This document shows, in pieces, positions 1 to 9,157 of a DNA stretch of 64,000 nucleotides. Source of the DNA: Ralstonia thomasii (GTDB lineage: Bacteria; Pseudomonadota; Gammaproteobacteria; Burkholderiales; Burkholderiaceae). The stretch lies in the NCBI RefSeq assembly GCF_958405895.1, contig NZ_CATZAR010000002.1; one strand, written 5' to 3'. Position 1 is the stretch's first letter, and the number at the start of each line of letters is the position of its first letter. The position numbers and the translations under genes are program-made. The notes under the pieces were generated by a model. It made no database searches, was not told where the DNA came from, and saw nothing but the letters and a program-made list of their open reading frames with translations.

Positions 1-475
1 GCATGGCAGAAGCCGCGGCAAACGCGTGGGTACCGAACTGGAACAGGATGCCCGCCATCATGCCCGCGGCGATGCCCTTGGGAATCAGCCGCATGAGCCG
101 GTCGAACGTGCCCGACACGCCGATCAACAGAATGACGACGGCCGCCGTGATGTACGCCCCCACCGCTTCATTGAGCGACAGCCCCGGGAACAGCGATACC
201 AGCAACGCCGTCCCCGGCGCCGACCACGCCGTTACCACCGGGGCTTTCCACCGCCAGCTCGCGTAGATGCCGGACACCGCCGCGCCAATGGAGATCGCCC
301 AGACCCACGACGCCACCATCGCATCCGGCACATGCGCGGCCTGCGCCGCCTGGAAGAAGATGACCAGCGGCCCCGCATACGAAATCAGCACGGCCAGGAA
401 CCCCGCCGCGACGGCCGAGAGGGACCAATCGGACAGCGCCCCGCGCGAGGCCGTTTGCGTGCTCGATGGATGCAT
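1..475 (-). CDS. benE: Benzoate transporter BenE, N-terminal part (cut by window edge)
   Basis: Translating the minus strand from the ATG at 475 gives 158 residues with no stop before the window edge. The peptide has long hydrophobic helices (about residues 20-40, 50-70, 85-105, 108-130) and the repeated Gly/Ala-rich pattern of the BenE benzoate:H+ symporter family (normally about 400 residues). It would import benzoate through the inner membrane. It begins 13 bp after benK ends and is probably the last gene of the catBCA-benABCDKE array. The C-terminal 60 percent lies outside the window. Confidence 0.88.
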   Translation of the reverse strand, partial: MHPSSTQTASRGALSDWSLSAVAAGFLAVLISYAGPLVIFFQAAQAAHVPDAMVASWVWAISIGAAVSGIYASWRWKAPVVTAWSAPGTALLVSLFPGLSLNEAVGAYITAAVVILLIGVSGTFDRLMRLIPKGIAAGMMAGILFQFGTHAFAAASAM

Positions 476-488
476 CGCTGGTGGCAGA

Positions 489-1808
489 TCAGCGCGCGAT
501 GACCGAGGCCGACCGCTGGTGGTTGATGAACGCCACGGCAATCGTCGCAATCACCGCCGGCACAGCCATGGCGAAGAAGTTGTGGTGCAGCGGTAGCGCC
601 ATCCCCACCAGCATGCCGATGACGATGGGAGCGAGGATGGCCCCGCTGCGCCCGACGCCCGATGCCCAGCCGATGCCCGTGGAGCGGATGCTCATCGGAT
701 AGAACTGCCCGGCATAGGCGTACGTCACGATCTGCGTGCCGATGGTGCAGCCGCCGGCCACGGCCACCAGCACGTACAGCGCCTCGGTTGAAGTCTTGAT
801 GCCGAGCAATGCGATCGACACCGCCGCCAGCGCATACATGGCCATCAGCACGTATTTGATGTTGAAGCGATCAGCCAGCCAGCCGCCGCCGATGGCGCCG
901 AGCATGGCCCCGAAGTTCAGCACCAGCACAAAGGTGAGCGCCGAACCCAGGCTGTAGCCCGCCGACGCCATCAGCTTGGTCAGCCACGAGCTGAGCGCGT
1001 AAACCATGAACAGGCACATGAAGAAGGCAATCCAGAACATCGCCGTGCTGAAGCCGCGTCCGTCCTGGAACAGCCTGCCCAGCGGCGCTTCGTTGCCGCG
1101 ATCGGCTTCGGGCAGGATGAAGGTGTCGCCTGGCTGAGGCGCATCGTTTGGGTTGAGCCGGCGCACGATGTCACGCACCGCATCGAGCTTGCCGGTGCGC
1201 AGCAGGAACGGCATCGATTCCGGCATCCACCGCAGGATCGCCGGCACCAGCAGCACGGGCAGCACAGCCGCGATGAACACCGATTGCCAGCCGTAGTGTT
1301 CCAGCAGACCCTTGCCCAGCAGCGCCGCCAGCATGCCGCCCACCGAATAGCCGCTGAACATGAGCGTGACGAGCGTGCTGCGCGCCCGGCGCGGCGAGTA
1401 CTCCGTCATCTGCGCCACGACGTTCGGCATCACACCGCCGATACCGAGGCCCGCCAGGAAACGCGTCACGCTGAAGGTGACCGGGTCCGTGGAGAAACCC
1501 GCTGCCGCCGTAAAGACGCTGAACAGCACGATGCACACGGCAATCGCCCAGCGGCGGCCGATACGATCCGCAATCGTGCCCAGAAAGATCGCGCCGAACA
1601 TCATGCCGAACAGTGCCGCGCTGACCATGAAGCCGGCGCTGGTGGGCGTGACGCCCATGTCCTTCATGATGGACGGCAGTGCAATGCCCGCGATGGCAAG
1701 GTCGTAGCCGTCAAAGATGATGATGAGCGCGCACCAGAACAGTGTGATGGCATGGAAGCGGCCGAACCGGGCGTGGTCGGCCACTGCGTGCAGGTCAATC
1801 TGACGCAT
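489..1808 (-). CDS. benK: Aromatic acid:H+ symporter (MFS, AAHS family), BenK/PcaK-like
   Basis: A 439-residue, 12-helix major facilitator protein. The first helix contains the DGYDL motif typical of the aromatic acid:H+ symporter family, and the loop after helix 2 carries the MFS signature (GTIADRIGRR, about residue 80). It likely imports benzoate or a related aromatic acid across the inner membrane. It lies 100 bp downstream of benD and 13 bp upstream of benE, so two benzoate importers follow the degradation genes. PcaK (4-hydroxybenzoate) specificity cannot be excluded from sequence, but the ben context favours BenK. Confidence 0.85.
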   Translation of the reverse strand: MRQIDLHAVADHARFGRFHAITLFWCALIIIFDGYDLAIAGIALPSIMKDMGVTPTSAGFMVSAALFGMMFGAIFLGTIADRIGRRWAIAVCIVLFSVFTAAAGFSTDPVTFSVTRFLAGLGIGGVMPNVVAQMTEYSPRRARSTLVTLMFSGYSVGGMLAALLGKGLLEHYGWQSVFIAAVLPVLLVPAILRWMPESMPFLLRTGKLDAVRDIVRRLNPNDAPQPGDTFILPEADRGNEAPLGRLFQDGRGFSTAMFWIAFFMCLFMVYALSSWLTKLMASAGYSLGSALTFVLVLNFGAMLGAIGGGWLADRFNIKYVLMAMYALAAVSIALLGIKTSTEALYVLVAVAGGCTIGTQIVTYAYAGQFYPMSIRSTGIGWASGVGRSGAILAPIVIGMLVGMALPLHHNFFAMAVPAVIATIAVAFINHQRSASVIAR

Positions 1809-1908
1809 GGGTGGTCTCCTTTGGGGTTTTTTTTGAAGGCGTGAGCGCCTTTCTTATGCTGGGTTGGCTTCTTCGACTGATGGCGCGCTCTGTTGGCGCT
1901 TCAAACCT

Positions 1909-2691
1909 TCAACCCAGGTCTCCGCCGCCGACGGGCAGTACCGTCCCGGTGATGTACGAGGCCTCATCTGACGCGAGGAACAGGATCGCCCGCACCTGCT
2001 CGTCGATCGTGCCGTAGCGGTGCATCAGGCTGCTGGCGAGGGTCTGGTCGACGATGCCCTGGTACCAGACGGTTTCCTGCTCCGACATGGGCGCCGCGTT
2101 GCGCGGGATCTTGCGCGGCGGTGCCTCCGTGCCGCCCGTGGCGACGGCGTTGACGCGAATGTTGTCGTCCGCATGTTCCAACGCCAGACTCGCGGTGAGC
2201 GCATTGACGCCGCCCTTGGCCGCCGAGTACGGAATCCGGTAGATGCCGCGTGTAGCGATGGACGACACGTTCACGATCACGCCCTGCTTGCGCTCGACCA
2301 TGTGCGGCAGCACCGCGCGGCAGCACCACAGCGTCGGAAACAGTGAACGGCGGATCTCCGCCTCGATCTGCGCCTCTTCATAGTGCTGATACGGCTTGGC
2401 CCAGATGGTGCCGCCGACGTTGTTGATGAGCACGTCGATGCGGCCGAACGCGCCAAGCGCAGTCTGCACGGCATGCTGGGCACCGGCGTAGGTTTCGAGA
2501 TCAGCCGTGGTGGCGTGGGCGTGGCCGCCCGCTGCCGCAATCTCGGCCTGCACTTCGTGGACGAGTTCGGCGCGGTCCACCAGCAGCACGTGCGCCCCCT
2601 CTTCTGCCGCAGCCACTGCCACGCCACGGCCGATGCCCTGCGCTGCGCCCGTCACCACGACGGCCTTGCCTGAAAATCGTTGCGTGCTCAT
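1909..2691 (-). CDS. benD: Benzoate cis-diol (1,6-dihydroxycyclohexadiene-carboxylate) dehydrogenase BenD
   Basis: 260-residue short-chain dehydrogenase. It has the Rossmann motif GAAQGIG near residue 16, NNVGG near 90, and the catalytic set Ser / YSAAK (about 156-160). It oxidises the cis-dihydrodiol made by BenABC to catechol with release of CO2, using NAD+. The start codon overlaps the benC stop (ATGA, 2688-2691), which indicates translational coupling. Cytoplasmic. Length and position directly after benABC match known ben operons. Confidence 0.93.
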   Translation of the reverse strand: MSTQRFSGKAVVVTGAAQGIGRGVAVAAAEEGAHVLLVDRAELVHEVQAEIAAAGGHAHATTADLETYAGAQHAVQTALGAFGRIDVLINNVGGTIWAKPYQHYEEAQIEAEIRRSLFPTLWCCRAVLPHMVERKQGVIVNVSSIATRGIYRIPYSAAKGGVNALTASLALEHADDNIRVNAVATGGTEAPPRKIPRNAAPMSEQETVWYQGIVDQTLASSLMHRYGTIDEQVRAILFLASDEASYITGTVLPVGGGDLG

Positions 2692-3716
2692 GCCGCCTTC
2701 GCCTCCGGTACTGCATTGGGCGTGAACTTCTCGTAGTGGAAGCTCTTGGGTTTCACGCCTTGGTCGTCAAAGTACTTGCGCACGGCGTCTACCATCGGCG
2801 GCGGCCCGCACAGGTAGACATCAACGTCGCCATCGTTCAGCGCGTTGGCCGGAATGTGCTGCGTCACCCAACCCTTGCGCGGATGATTCGACGCGGCGTC
2901 GGCGACGACGGTGGCGTAGCTGAAGTTCGGCAACCGCGCCACATAGGCATCGATCGCGTCGACCTGTACCAGGTCGAGATCACGGGTCACGCCGTAGATC
3001 AGATGCACGTGCTGCTGCGAGTTGCTGCGCGCCAGCACTTCGAGCATCGACAGGAACGGCGCAAGGCCGGTGCCGCCGGCCAGGAACAACAGCGGCCGCT
3101 GCACATCACGCAGGTAGAAGCTGCCCAGCGGCCCCTGCAAATCGAGCTTGTCGCCCGGCTTTGCGGCTTCGAGCCAGGTGCTCATCACGCCGCCGGGAAT
3201 CTTCTTGATCAGAAAGCTGATCTTCGTTTCACCGGGCGCTGAGGAGAACGAATACGAGCGGTGCTGGCCGCTTCCCGGCACACCGATGTTGACGTACTGG
3301 CCGGGCAGGAACACCGGCGCCGTGGCATCCACGTCCAGCTCGAGCACCACGGCGGCATCGTTGTGCAACTCGACGTTCGACACCGTTGCGCCGAACGTGC
3401 TCTGCCCCGTTTTGCAGGCGGTCGACGAGGTCGGCACCGCGATCACGCAATCGCTTTGCGGCACCATCTGGCACGTCAGCACAAGGCCGGTGTTCTTCTC
3501 GTCTTCGGTCAGGGCGTCTTCAATGTAATCGTCGCCAAGGTCGTAGGTTCCGCTCTCGGCGCGGCACTTGCAGGTCCCGCAGACGCCATCGGAGCAATCC
3601 ATGGGCAGGTTGATCTTGGCGCGGAAGGCGGCATCGAGCACCTTCTCCCCCGCTTTGCAATCGATGAAGCGGGTCACGCCGTCTTCGAAGTTCAATGCGA
3701 CTGTGAAACTGGACAT
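2688..3716 (-). CDS. benC: Benzoate 1,2-dioxygenase reductase component BenC
   Basis: Electron-transfer component of benzoate dioxygenase. The N-terminus is a plant-type [2Fe-2S] ferredoxin domain (CSDGVCGTCKC, about residues 41-51, with a fourth Cys near 86). A ferredoxin-NADP reductase-like FAD domain follows (RSYSF about 155) and then an NAD domain (GGTGLAPFLSML, and CGPPPM near the C-terminus). It passes electrons from NADH to BenA. I chose the ATG at 3716 (342 aa), which has an AGTGAGG ribosome site; a GTG four codons upstream at 3728 is possible. It lies 35 bp after benB. Confidence 0.94.
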   Translation of the reverse strand: MSSFTVALNFEDGVTRFIDCKAGEKVLDAAFRAKINLPMDCSDGVCGTCKCRAESGTYDLGDDYIEDALTEDEKNTGLVLTCQMVPQSDCVIAVPTSSTACKTGQSTFGATVSNVELHNDAAVVLELDVDATAPVFLPGQYVNIGVPGSGQHRSYSFSSAPGETKISFLIKKIPGGVMSTWLEAAKPGDKLDLQGPLGSFYLRDVQRPLLFLAGGTGLAPFLSMLEVLARSNSQQHVHLIYGVTRDLDLVQVDAIDAYVARLPNFSYATVVADAASNHPRKGWVTQHIPANALNDGDVDVYLCGPPPMVDAVRKYFDDQGVKPKSFHYEKFTPNAVPEAKAA

Positions 3717-3751
3717 GGAATACCTCACTGCCTTGGATACGGGTGTGCTCG

Positions 3752-4240
3752 TCAGACGTGATAGACGTCGAGCACCTGCCGGATGTAGTCGTTCTTCAGG
3801 ACGATCTTCTTGGATGCGATCAGGAAACCTTCGCCGGCGCGGCGCAGGGTGACGAACATCGTGCCGAAGAAGTGATCGGTGGTTTTGTATCGGTGGCTGA
3901 GTGTGTGAAAGTTGTAGCGCACGTCGACTTCATCGCCGCGTTCGGCCAGGACTTCCACGTTGGTGACGGTGTGGCTGGTTCGCGGTTCCGGCGTGGACGC
4001 GCCGCTGCGCTCGGTCTTGATACGGAAGACGCGATCCTCCAGCCCGCAGCGATTGGCGTAGTACATCAGCGAGATCTGGCTTTGCGGGTCGTCGGTCAGC
4101 TGGTCATCGTCATCCCATGCCGGCATCCAGTAGGTGACGTCCTCCGCGTAGCACTCCAGCCAAGCGTCCCACTGGCGGTCGTCGAGCAGCCGCGCTTCAC
4201 GGTACAGAGCCGCGCAGATGTTGTGGTAATTGGAGCTCAT
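3752..4240 (-). CDS. benB: Benzoate 1,2-dioxygenase small (beta) subunit BenB
   Basis: 162 residues, the usual length of the ring-hydroxylating dioxygenase beta subunit. It is cytoplasmic and structural, assembling with BenA as an alpha3beta3 complex. The sequence shows the family signature region (REARLLDDRQWDAWL near residue 14, then YW-MPAWDDD). The ATG at 4240 overlaps the benA stop as ATGA, so the two subunits are likely translated together. A longer reading frame running upstream into benA is ignored because residue 1 of the family aligns here. Confidence 0.95.
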   Translation of the reverse strand: MSSNYHNICAALYREARLLDDRQWDAWLECYAEDVTYWMPAWDDDDQLTDDPQSQISLMYYANRCGLEDRVFRIKTERSGASTPEPRTSHTVTNVEVLAERGDEVDVRYNFHTLSHRYKTTDHFFGTMFVTLRRAGEGFLIASKKIVLKNDYIRQVLDVYHV

Positions 4241-5595
4241 GCCGCCACTCCTTCGCTTTCTTTCTTCAGAGCCTCGCGCATGACTTGTACCCAATATTCG
4301 TGCTGGCAGACGAACAGCCCCTCGTCTTCACTGCGTTCACCCGAGATAAGCGGCTTCAGGCCCATCTTGGTGGCGTTCTCGTCGGGGCCGTGCACCCACA
4401 GCGGTGCGCCGCGCGACAGGTCGTTCCACAGCGCAGTGGTGCCGGCATAGCCGTTCTGGCAGGCGCGGAACTCTTCGAGGTCGTCGGCGGTGCCCATGCC
4501 GGTGACGTTGAAGAAATCCTCGTACTGGCGGATGCGCGTTGCGCGGTCGGTCGCGCTCTCGCCCTTCGGCGCGAAACAGAAGATCGAGACCTCGGTCTTG
4601 TCGACACTGATCGGGCGTACCACGCGAATCTGCGTGCTGAACTGATCCATCAGGAACACGTTCGGATACAGGCACAGGTTGCGGGTCTGGTTGACGATGA
4701 AGTCCGCTTTGATGTCGCCTACGCGCGCCTTGATTTCGTCACGGTGCGCATAGACGGGCCGCACTTCCGGGTTCATCGTCCTGGTCCACAGCAGGATGTG
4801 GCCATGCTCGAACCCGTAGACGCCCGCCACCGACTTGCTCCAGCTGTTCGCATCCACGGCCTGGGTGCCACCTTCCTTGCGCCGGCCCATCGTTGCGGCG
4901 TAGTTCCAGTGCACGGTGCTGACGTGGTAGCCGTCGCAGCCGTTCTCCATCTGCATCTTCCAGTTGCCGTCATAGACGTACGTGGAGTTGCCGCGCAGCA
5001 ATTCCAGGCCTTCGGGCGCTTGGTCGACGATCTGGTCGATGATCACGCGCGCTTCGCCAAGGTAGGTTTCGAGCGGTTGCACATCGGCGTTGAGGCTGCC
5101 GAACAGGAAGCCGCGATAGTTCTCGAACCGCGCGACCTTTTTCAGATCGTGCGACCCGTGCGTGTTGAACTGCACCGGATACTCGGTGGTCTTCTCGTCC
5201 TTCACCTTGAGCAGCTTGCCGGTGTTGGAGAACGTCCAGCCGTGGAACGGGCACGTGAAGCTGCCCTTGTTGCCGTGCTTCCGACGGCAGAGCATCGCGC
5301 CCTTGTGTGCGCAGGCGTTGATGACCGCGTTCAGCTCACCCGTCTTGTCGCGGGTGATGACGATCGGCTGGCGACCGATCCACGTGGTGTAGTAATCGTT
5401 GTTGTTCGGAATCTGGCTTTCGTGCGCGAGATACACCCAGTTGTTCTCGAAGATGTGCTTCATCTCCAGTTCGAACAGATCGGGGTTGGTGAAGATGTCT
5501 CGGCGGCAGCGGAAGATGCCCGCCTCTTCGTCATCCACCACCGCGGTTGAGAGCAGGTGATCCAGTTCGTTGGCTTTGTCGATCAAGGCGGACAT
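4237..5595 (-). CDS. benA: Benzoate 1,2-dioxygenase large (alpha) subunit BenA
   Basis: 452 residues. The Rieske [2Fe-2S] motif is complete: Cys95-x-His97 and Cys115-x2-His118. The mononuclear iron site follows in GCDGYHVSTVHW (about residues 210-221), with the two histidines and the bridging Asp present. The enzyme inserts O2 into benzoate to give the 1,2-cis-diol acid. The start at 5595 (MSALID...) is 28 bp downstream of the catA stop; the upstream in-frame extension has no family similarity. This gene sits mid-operon in the catBCA-benABCDKE array. Confidence 0.96.
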   Translation of the reverse strand: MSALIDKANELDHLLSTAVVDDEEAGIFRCRRDIFTNPDLFELEMKHIFENNWVYLAHESQIPNNNDYYTTWIGRQPIVITRDKTGELNAVINACAHKGAMLCRRKHGNKGSFTCPFHGWTFSNTGKLLKVKDEKTTEYPVQFNTHGSHDLKKVARFENYRGFLFGSLNADVQPLETYLGEARVIIDQIVDQAPEGLELLRGNSTYVYDGNWKMQMENGCDGYHVSTVHWNYAATMGRRKEGGTQAVDANSWSKSVAGVYGFEHGHILLWTRTMNPEVRPVYAHRDEIKARVGDIKADFIVNQTRNLCLYPNVFLMDQFSTQIRVVRPISVDKTEVSIFCFAPKGESATDRATRIRQYEDFFNVTGMGTADDLEEFRACQNGYAGTTALWNDLSRGAPLWVHGPDENATKMGLKPLISGERSEDEGLFVCQHEYWVQVMREALKKESEGVAA

Positions 5596-5623
5596 GGTCG
5601 TCTCCACGTTGAGGTCTTGGGTC

Positions 5624-6559
5624 TCAGGCCTCGGCCGAAGCACGCAGGCGGTTCACGCGCTGGTTGTCCTTGCCCTGCACCAGCGGCGTCAGCACGACGT
5701 TGAATTCGATGTCCTTGTACGCATCGGTCTTGAGGTCGAATGCGGCGCCGCCGGTTTTATCAACCACGTGCGGAATCAGTTCTTCACGGGTGGCGTAGGC
5801 AAAGTCGTCCCAGATCAGCGGGTCGCCTTCGATGTTGAATTGCGTCGTCAGCTTGCGGTGGCCATCGCTCGTGACGAAGAAGTGCACGTGCGCCGGCCGG
5901 TTGCCATGGCGGGCCAGTCCGTTCAGCAGTTGCTGGGTCGCACCCTCTGGCGGGCAGCCGTAGCCCACGGGCATGAGCGTGCGGAATTCGTATTTGCCGT
6001 CGGCACCGGTCCGGACCGCGCCGCGCAGGTTGAACGGGCTCTGCTCGCCGGTCGGGTCAAAGTGCGAGTAGAAGCCGTTCGAATTCGCATGCCAGCACTC
6101 GACCAAGGCGCCGGCGACCGGCTTGCCGTCCTGGCCGGTTACCGTGCCGTGAATGATCAACGGGCCTGCGGCGGGGTCCGGATCAACGTCGATGCGGGAC
6201 ACGCCATCGCGCACCGTTGCGCCCGCCACGTACAGCGGGCCTTCGATCGTGCGAGGCGTCCCGCCATTGAGACCAAGCGCCTCATCGGCGGCGTCCATGC
6301 GGATGTCGAGATACTTCTCCAGGCCCACGCCGGCAGCCAGCAATGCAGCCTCTCCGTCCTGGCCAAGCTTGTTCAGATAGTTGATGCCGGCCCAGACTTC
6401 ATCCGGCGTGATGTCGAGATCGTCGATGGCCTTGAACAGGTCCGCCAGCAAGCGGTGGGTGATCTGCTTCAGGCGGGCGTTACCTTCGTTGCCATCCAGG
6501 TTGGTAGCGGCCTTCAGCAGGTCCTGCACTTCTTTCGTTTGGAATACGCGCACGTTCAT
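5624..6559 (-). CDS. catA: Catechol 1,2-dioxygenase CatA
   Basis: 311 residues, the normal size for an intradiol dioxygenase. It cleaves catechol between the hydroxyls to cis,cis-muconate using Fe(III). The iron ligands are visible: Tyr in GFYSHF, Tyr in PVGYGCP and the two His of RPAHVHFF. The N-terminal helical dimerisation domain (about residues 1-90) is present. The start ATG at 6559 (MNVRVFQ) follows a short leader after catC. The gene sits between catC and benA on the same strand, so catechol made by BenABCD is cleaved by a product of the same transcript. Confidence 0.96.
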   Translation of the reverse strand: MNVRVFQTKEVQDLLKAATNLDGNEGNARLKQITHRLLADLFKAIDDLDITPDEVWAGINYLNKLGQDGEAALLAAGVGLEKYLDIRMDAADEALGLNGGTPRTIEGPLYVAGATVRDGVSRIDVDPDPAAGPLIIHGTVTGQDGKPVAGALVECWHANSNGFYSHFDPTGEQSPFNLRGAVRTGADGKYEFRTLMPVGYGCPPEGATQQLLNGLARHGNRPAHVHFFVTSDGHRKLTTQFNIEGDPLIWDDFAYATREELIPHVVDKTGGAAFDLKTDAYKDIEFNVVLTPLVQGKDNQRVNRLRASAEA

Positions 6560-6594
6560 GATGGGTGTCTCCACGTGGTTTTCTAGGGAATGTC

Positions 6595-6885
6595 TCAAGC
6601 GTCGTCGCTGTGAACTGACGACGGATGACGGCACAGCGGTGTCACGGAAATCTCCATGTACGGAAACAGCGGCAGCGCCGTCAGGATGTCGTGCAGTTCA
6701 GCATTGCTCTGCACGTCGAAGACGCTGTAGTTCGCGTACTCGCCAACCAAGCGCCAGATGTGGCGCCACTTGCCGCTGCGCTGCAGATCTTGCGAGTAGG
6801 CCTTTTCGCGCGCCTTGATCTCGTTGGCGACATCGGCGGGCATGTCGGCCGGCAGGCGGACATCCATGCGGACGTGGAACAGCAT
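6595..6885 (-). CDS. catC: Muconolactone delta-isomerase CatC
   Basis: 96 residues, matching the small decameric muconolactone isomerase family. The opening MLFHVRMDV and the motif RLVGEYANYSVFDV are characteristic. It isomerises muconolactone to 3-oxoadipate enol-lactone in the cytoplasm. It lies 36 bp after catB and 35 bp before catA, which gives the order catB-catC-catA. Confidence 0.95.
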   Translation of the reverse strand: MLFHVRMDVRLPADMPADVANEIKAREKAYSQDLQRSGKWRHIWRLVGEYANYSVFDVQSNAELHDILTALPLFPYMEISVTPLCRHPSSVHSDDA

Positions 6886-6921
6886 CGTGGTTTCCTTGGC
6901 GGTGTCTTGGTAAGGCGGTTG

Positions 6922-8031
6922 TTATTGGCGGCGCAGGCGCGCCAGCTTGTCGTGATCGATCTCGATGCCCAGGCCGGGGCCGGTCGGCACCTGCAACATG
7001 AAGTCGCGGTATTGCAGCGGCTCGGTCAGCAGTTCTTGCGTGAGCAACAAGGGGCCGAACAGCTCGGTGCCGAACTGCAGCTCGCCAAAGGTGGAAAACA
7101 CGTGGGCCGACGCTGCTGTGCCGACTGCCCCTTCCAGCATAGTTCCGCCGTAGAGGCTGATGCCCGCAAGCTGCGCGATGGCGGCGACCTGCATGGCCGG
7201 AACCAACCCGCCGGACTGCGCGATCTTCACGGCAAAGACGTCGGCGCTCGCGCTGCACGCCAGTTCGAAGGCATCCAGCGGACCGTGCAGTGCCTCATCG
7301 GCCATCATCGGCACGGCGAACTGGCGGGCGAGGCGCTCCAGCGCGGCGCGGTTTTCTGCGCGCACCGGTTGCTCGATCAGGTCGATGCCGCCGGCCTGCA
7401 ACGCGGCGATGCCATTGGCGGCGTCGAGCTCGCTCCAGGCCTGATTGACGTCCACGCGCACGCTCACGGCATCGCCCAGCGCCCGTTTGATGGCCAGTAC
7501 ATGGGCCACATCGTCTGCTACCGGGCGCAAGCCGATCTTCAGCTTGAAGATGCGGTGGCGGCGCTCAGCCAGCATCGCTTCTGCCTCGGCAATGTCCTTC
7601 TTCGTGTCGCCACTGGCGAGCGTCCAGGCCACCGGCAGCGCATCGCGTAGCCGGCCGCCCAGCAGTTCTGACAGCGGCACACCAAGCCGGCGGGCCTGCG
7701 CGTCCAGCAGCGCTGTTTCCAGCGCGCACTTGGCAAAGCGGTTGCCCTGGATGGTCTTGCGCACGCGAGCCATGGCTGCCGCCACATTGCGCGCCTCCAT
7801 GCCGATCAGCAGCGGCGCGATGTGCGTGTCGATGTTGACCTTGATGCTCTCGGGGCTCTCTTCGCCGTAGTTGAGGCCGCCAATAGTGGTGGCCTCGCCC
7901 CAGCCTTCGATGCCGTCTTCGCAGCACACTCGCACGAGGACGAGCGTCTGCGTGTGCATGGTGGCGACGGACAGTTTGTGCGGACGGATGGTGGGCACAT
8001 CCACTAGAATTGCCTCGATCGAGCGAATCAT
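6922..8031 (-). CDS. catB: Muconate cycloisomerase CatB
   Basis: 369-residue enolase-superfamily enzyme that converts cis,cis-muconate to muconolactone with Mn2+. The general-base KxK motif is seen as LKIG (FKLKIG, about residue 167). The metal ligands lie in RVDVNQAW, DLIEQP and ADEAL. It is the first gene of the leftward catBCA-ben array. Its start at 8031 is 111 bp from the divergent LysR gene, and the operator with ATAC-N7-GTAT lies between them. Confidence 0.94.
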   Translation of the reverse strand: MIRSIEAILVDVPTIRPHKLSVATMHTQTLVLVRVCCEDGIEGWGEATTIGGLNYGEESPESIKVNIDTHIAPLLIGMEARNVAAAMARVRKTIQGNRFAKCALETALLDAQARRLGVPLSELLGGRLRDALPVAWTLASGDTKKDIAEAEAMLAERRHRIFKLKIGLRPVADDVAHVLAIKRALGDAVSVRVDVNQAWSELDAANGIAALQAGGIDLIEQPVRAENRAALERLARQFAVPMMADEALHGPLDAFELACSASADVFAVKIAQSGGLVPAMQVAAIAQLAGISLYGGTMLEGAVGTAASAHVFSTFGELQFGTELFGPLLLTQELLTEPLQYRDFMLQVPTGPGLGIEIDHDKLARLRRQ

Positions 8032-8112
8032 GTTTTCCAGGTATCAGAAGAACTGCTATCAACGTGGGAACCAGATTACGCAGCGCGAATTGTCACGTCC
8101 AACACTGATTTA

Positions 8113-8138
8113 GTATCAGTTTCATACTCCAGAGGTAT
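8113..8138. promoter_or_regulatory. CatR/BenM-type operator (GTAT-N7-ATAC-N7-GTAT)
   Basis: Between catB and the LysR gene the sequence reads GTAT (8113-8116), seven bases, ATAC (8124-8127), seven bases, GTAT (8135-8138). The right half is exactly the ATAC-N7-GTAT dyad described for BenM/CatM. It sits 5 bp upstream of the regulator start, about 90-105 bp upstream of catB, so it suits both autorepression and activation of the catB promoter. Confidence 0.7.
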
Positions 8139-8142
8139 AAGA

Positions 8143-9054
8143 ATGGAGCTACGCCACCTTCGCTACTTCGTTGCCGTCGCTGAAGAGCTGAATTTCACCC
8201 GTGCCGCTGAACGGCTGCACATCGCGCAGCCGCCGCTCTCGCGGCAGATTCAGCAGTTGGAAGAGGAAGTCGGCGTGCTGTTGTTCGAGCGCGGCAGCCG
8301 CCCGCTCAAGCTGACCGAAGCCGGCCGCTTCTTTCACGCGCACGCGCGGCAACTGCTCGCGCAGACGGCCGAACTCGCCTCGATGACACAGCGCGTCGGC
8401 CAGATCGAGCGGCGCCTGTCCATCGGCTTCGTGGCATCAACGCTGTATGGGATGCTGCCGAAGGTCATCCGGCGCTTTCGCGCGGAGTACCCGATGGTCG
8501 ATCTGACCATGCACGAGATGACGACCATGGACCAGATCCAGGCGCTCAAGGACGGCCGCATCGATGTCGGGTTTGGGCGCATACGCTATGAAGATCCAAA
8601 CGTGCGACGCATCCTCCTGCGCGATGAACGGCTGATCGTCGCGCTGCCGTCCGGCCATGCGCTGCTGGACGGCAGGACAACCGCATCCCTGCGCGACCTT
8701 GTCGGCGACACGCTCATCATTTACCCGCGCACACCGCGTCCGAGCTATGCCGATCAGGTGCTCGCCCTCTTCCACGATCGCGCGCTGGAACCCAGCAAGA
8801 TCTACGAGGCACGGGAATTGCAAATTGCCTTGGGGTTGGTCGCCGCAGGCGAAGGGGTATCGGTGGTGCCGCGCAGTGTGGCGGGCCTGCGGCGCGAAGA
8901 TGTCTGCTACATGGAACTCGACGATCCGCAATTGGTCTCGCCCATTATCTTCAGCGCGCGGCTGCTCGATGAGTCTGAAGACATCCAGGCCATGCTGGCG
9001 CTGACGTATCGGTTGTACGACGAGCAGAAAATCCCGTATTACGTGCCCTCGTAA
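8143..9054 (+). CDS. catR: LysR-family regulator of benzoate/catechol degradation (CatR/BenM type)
   Basis: 303 residues. N-terminal winged helix (MELRHLRYFVAVAEELNFTR, with the recognition helix around residues 28-48) and a C-terminal effector domain of the periplasmic-binding type. The N-terminus is very close to the CatR/CatM/BenM subgroup. It is expected to bind cis,cis-muconate (and possibly benzoate) and activate the divergent catB-led array. Whether it should be called catR or benM cannot be settled from the sequence. Confidence 0.88.
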   Translation: MELRHLRYFVAVAEELNFTRAAERLHIAQPPLSRQIQQLEEEVGVLLFERGSRPLKLTEAGRFFHAHARQLLAQTAELASMTQRVGQIERRLSIGFVASTLYGMLPKVIRRFRAEYPMVDLTMHEMTTMDQIQALKDGRIDVGFGRIRYEDPNVRRILLRDERLIVALPSGHALLDGRTTASLRDLVGDTLIIYPRTPRPSYADQVLALFHDRALEPSKIYEARELQIALGLVAAGEGVSVVPRSVAGLRREDVCYMELDDPQLVSPIIFSARLLDESEDIQAMLALTYRLYDEQKIPYYVPS

Positions 9055-9157
9055 GGCTTGCAATGGCGGCTCCCAAGTTACAAGCCGCTGGACACGACGG
9101 CCGCATGGGCTAGATTGAAGCAAGGCGCCCGTTCGCCTGCGATTGGAGCGCAAGCGA

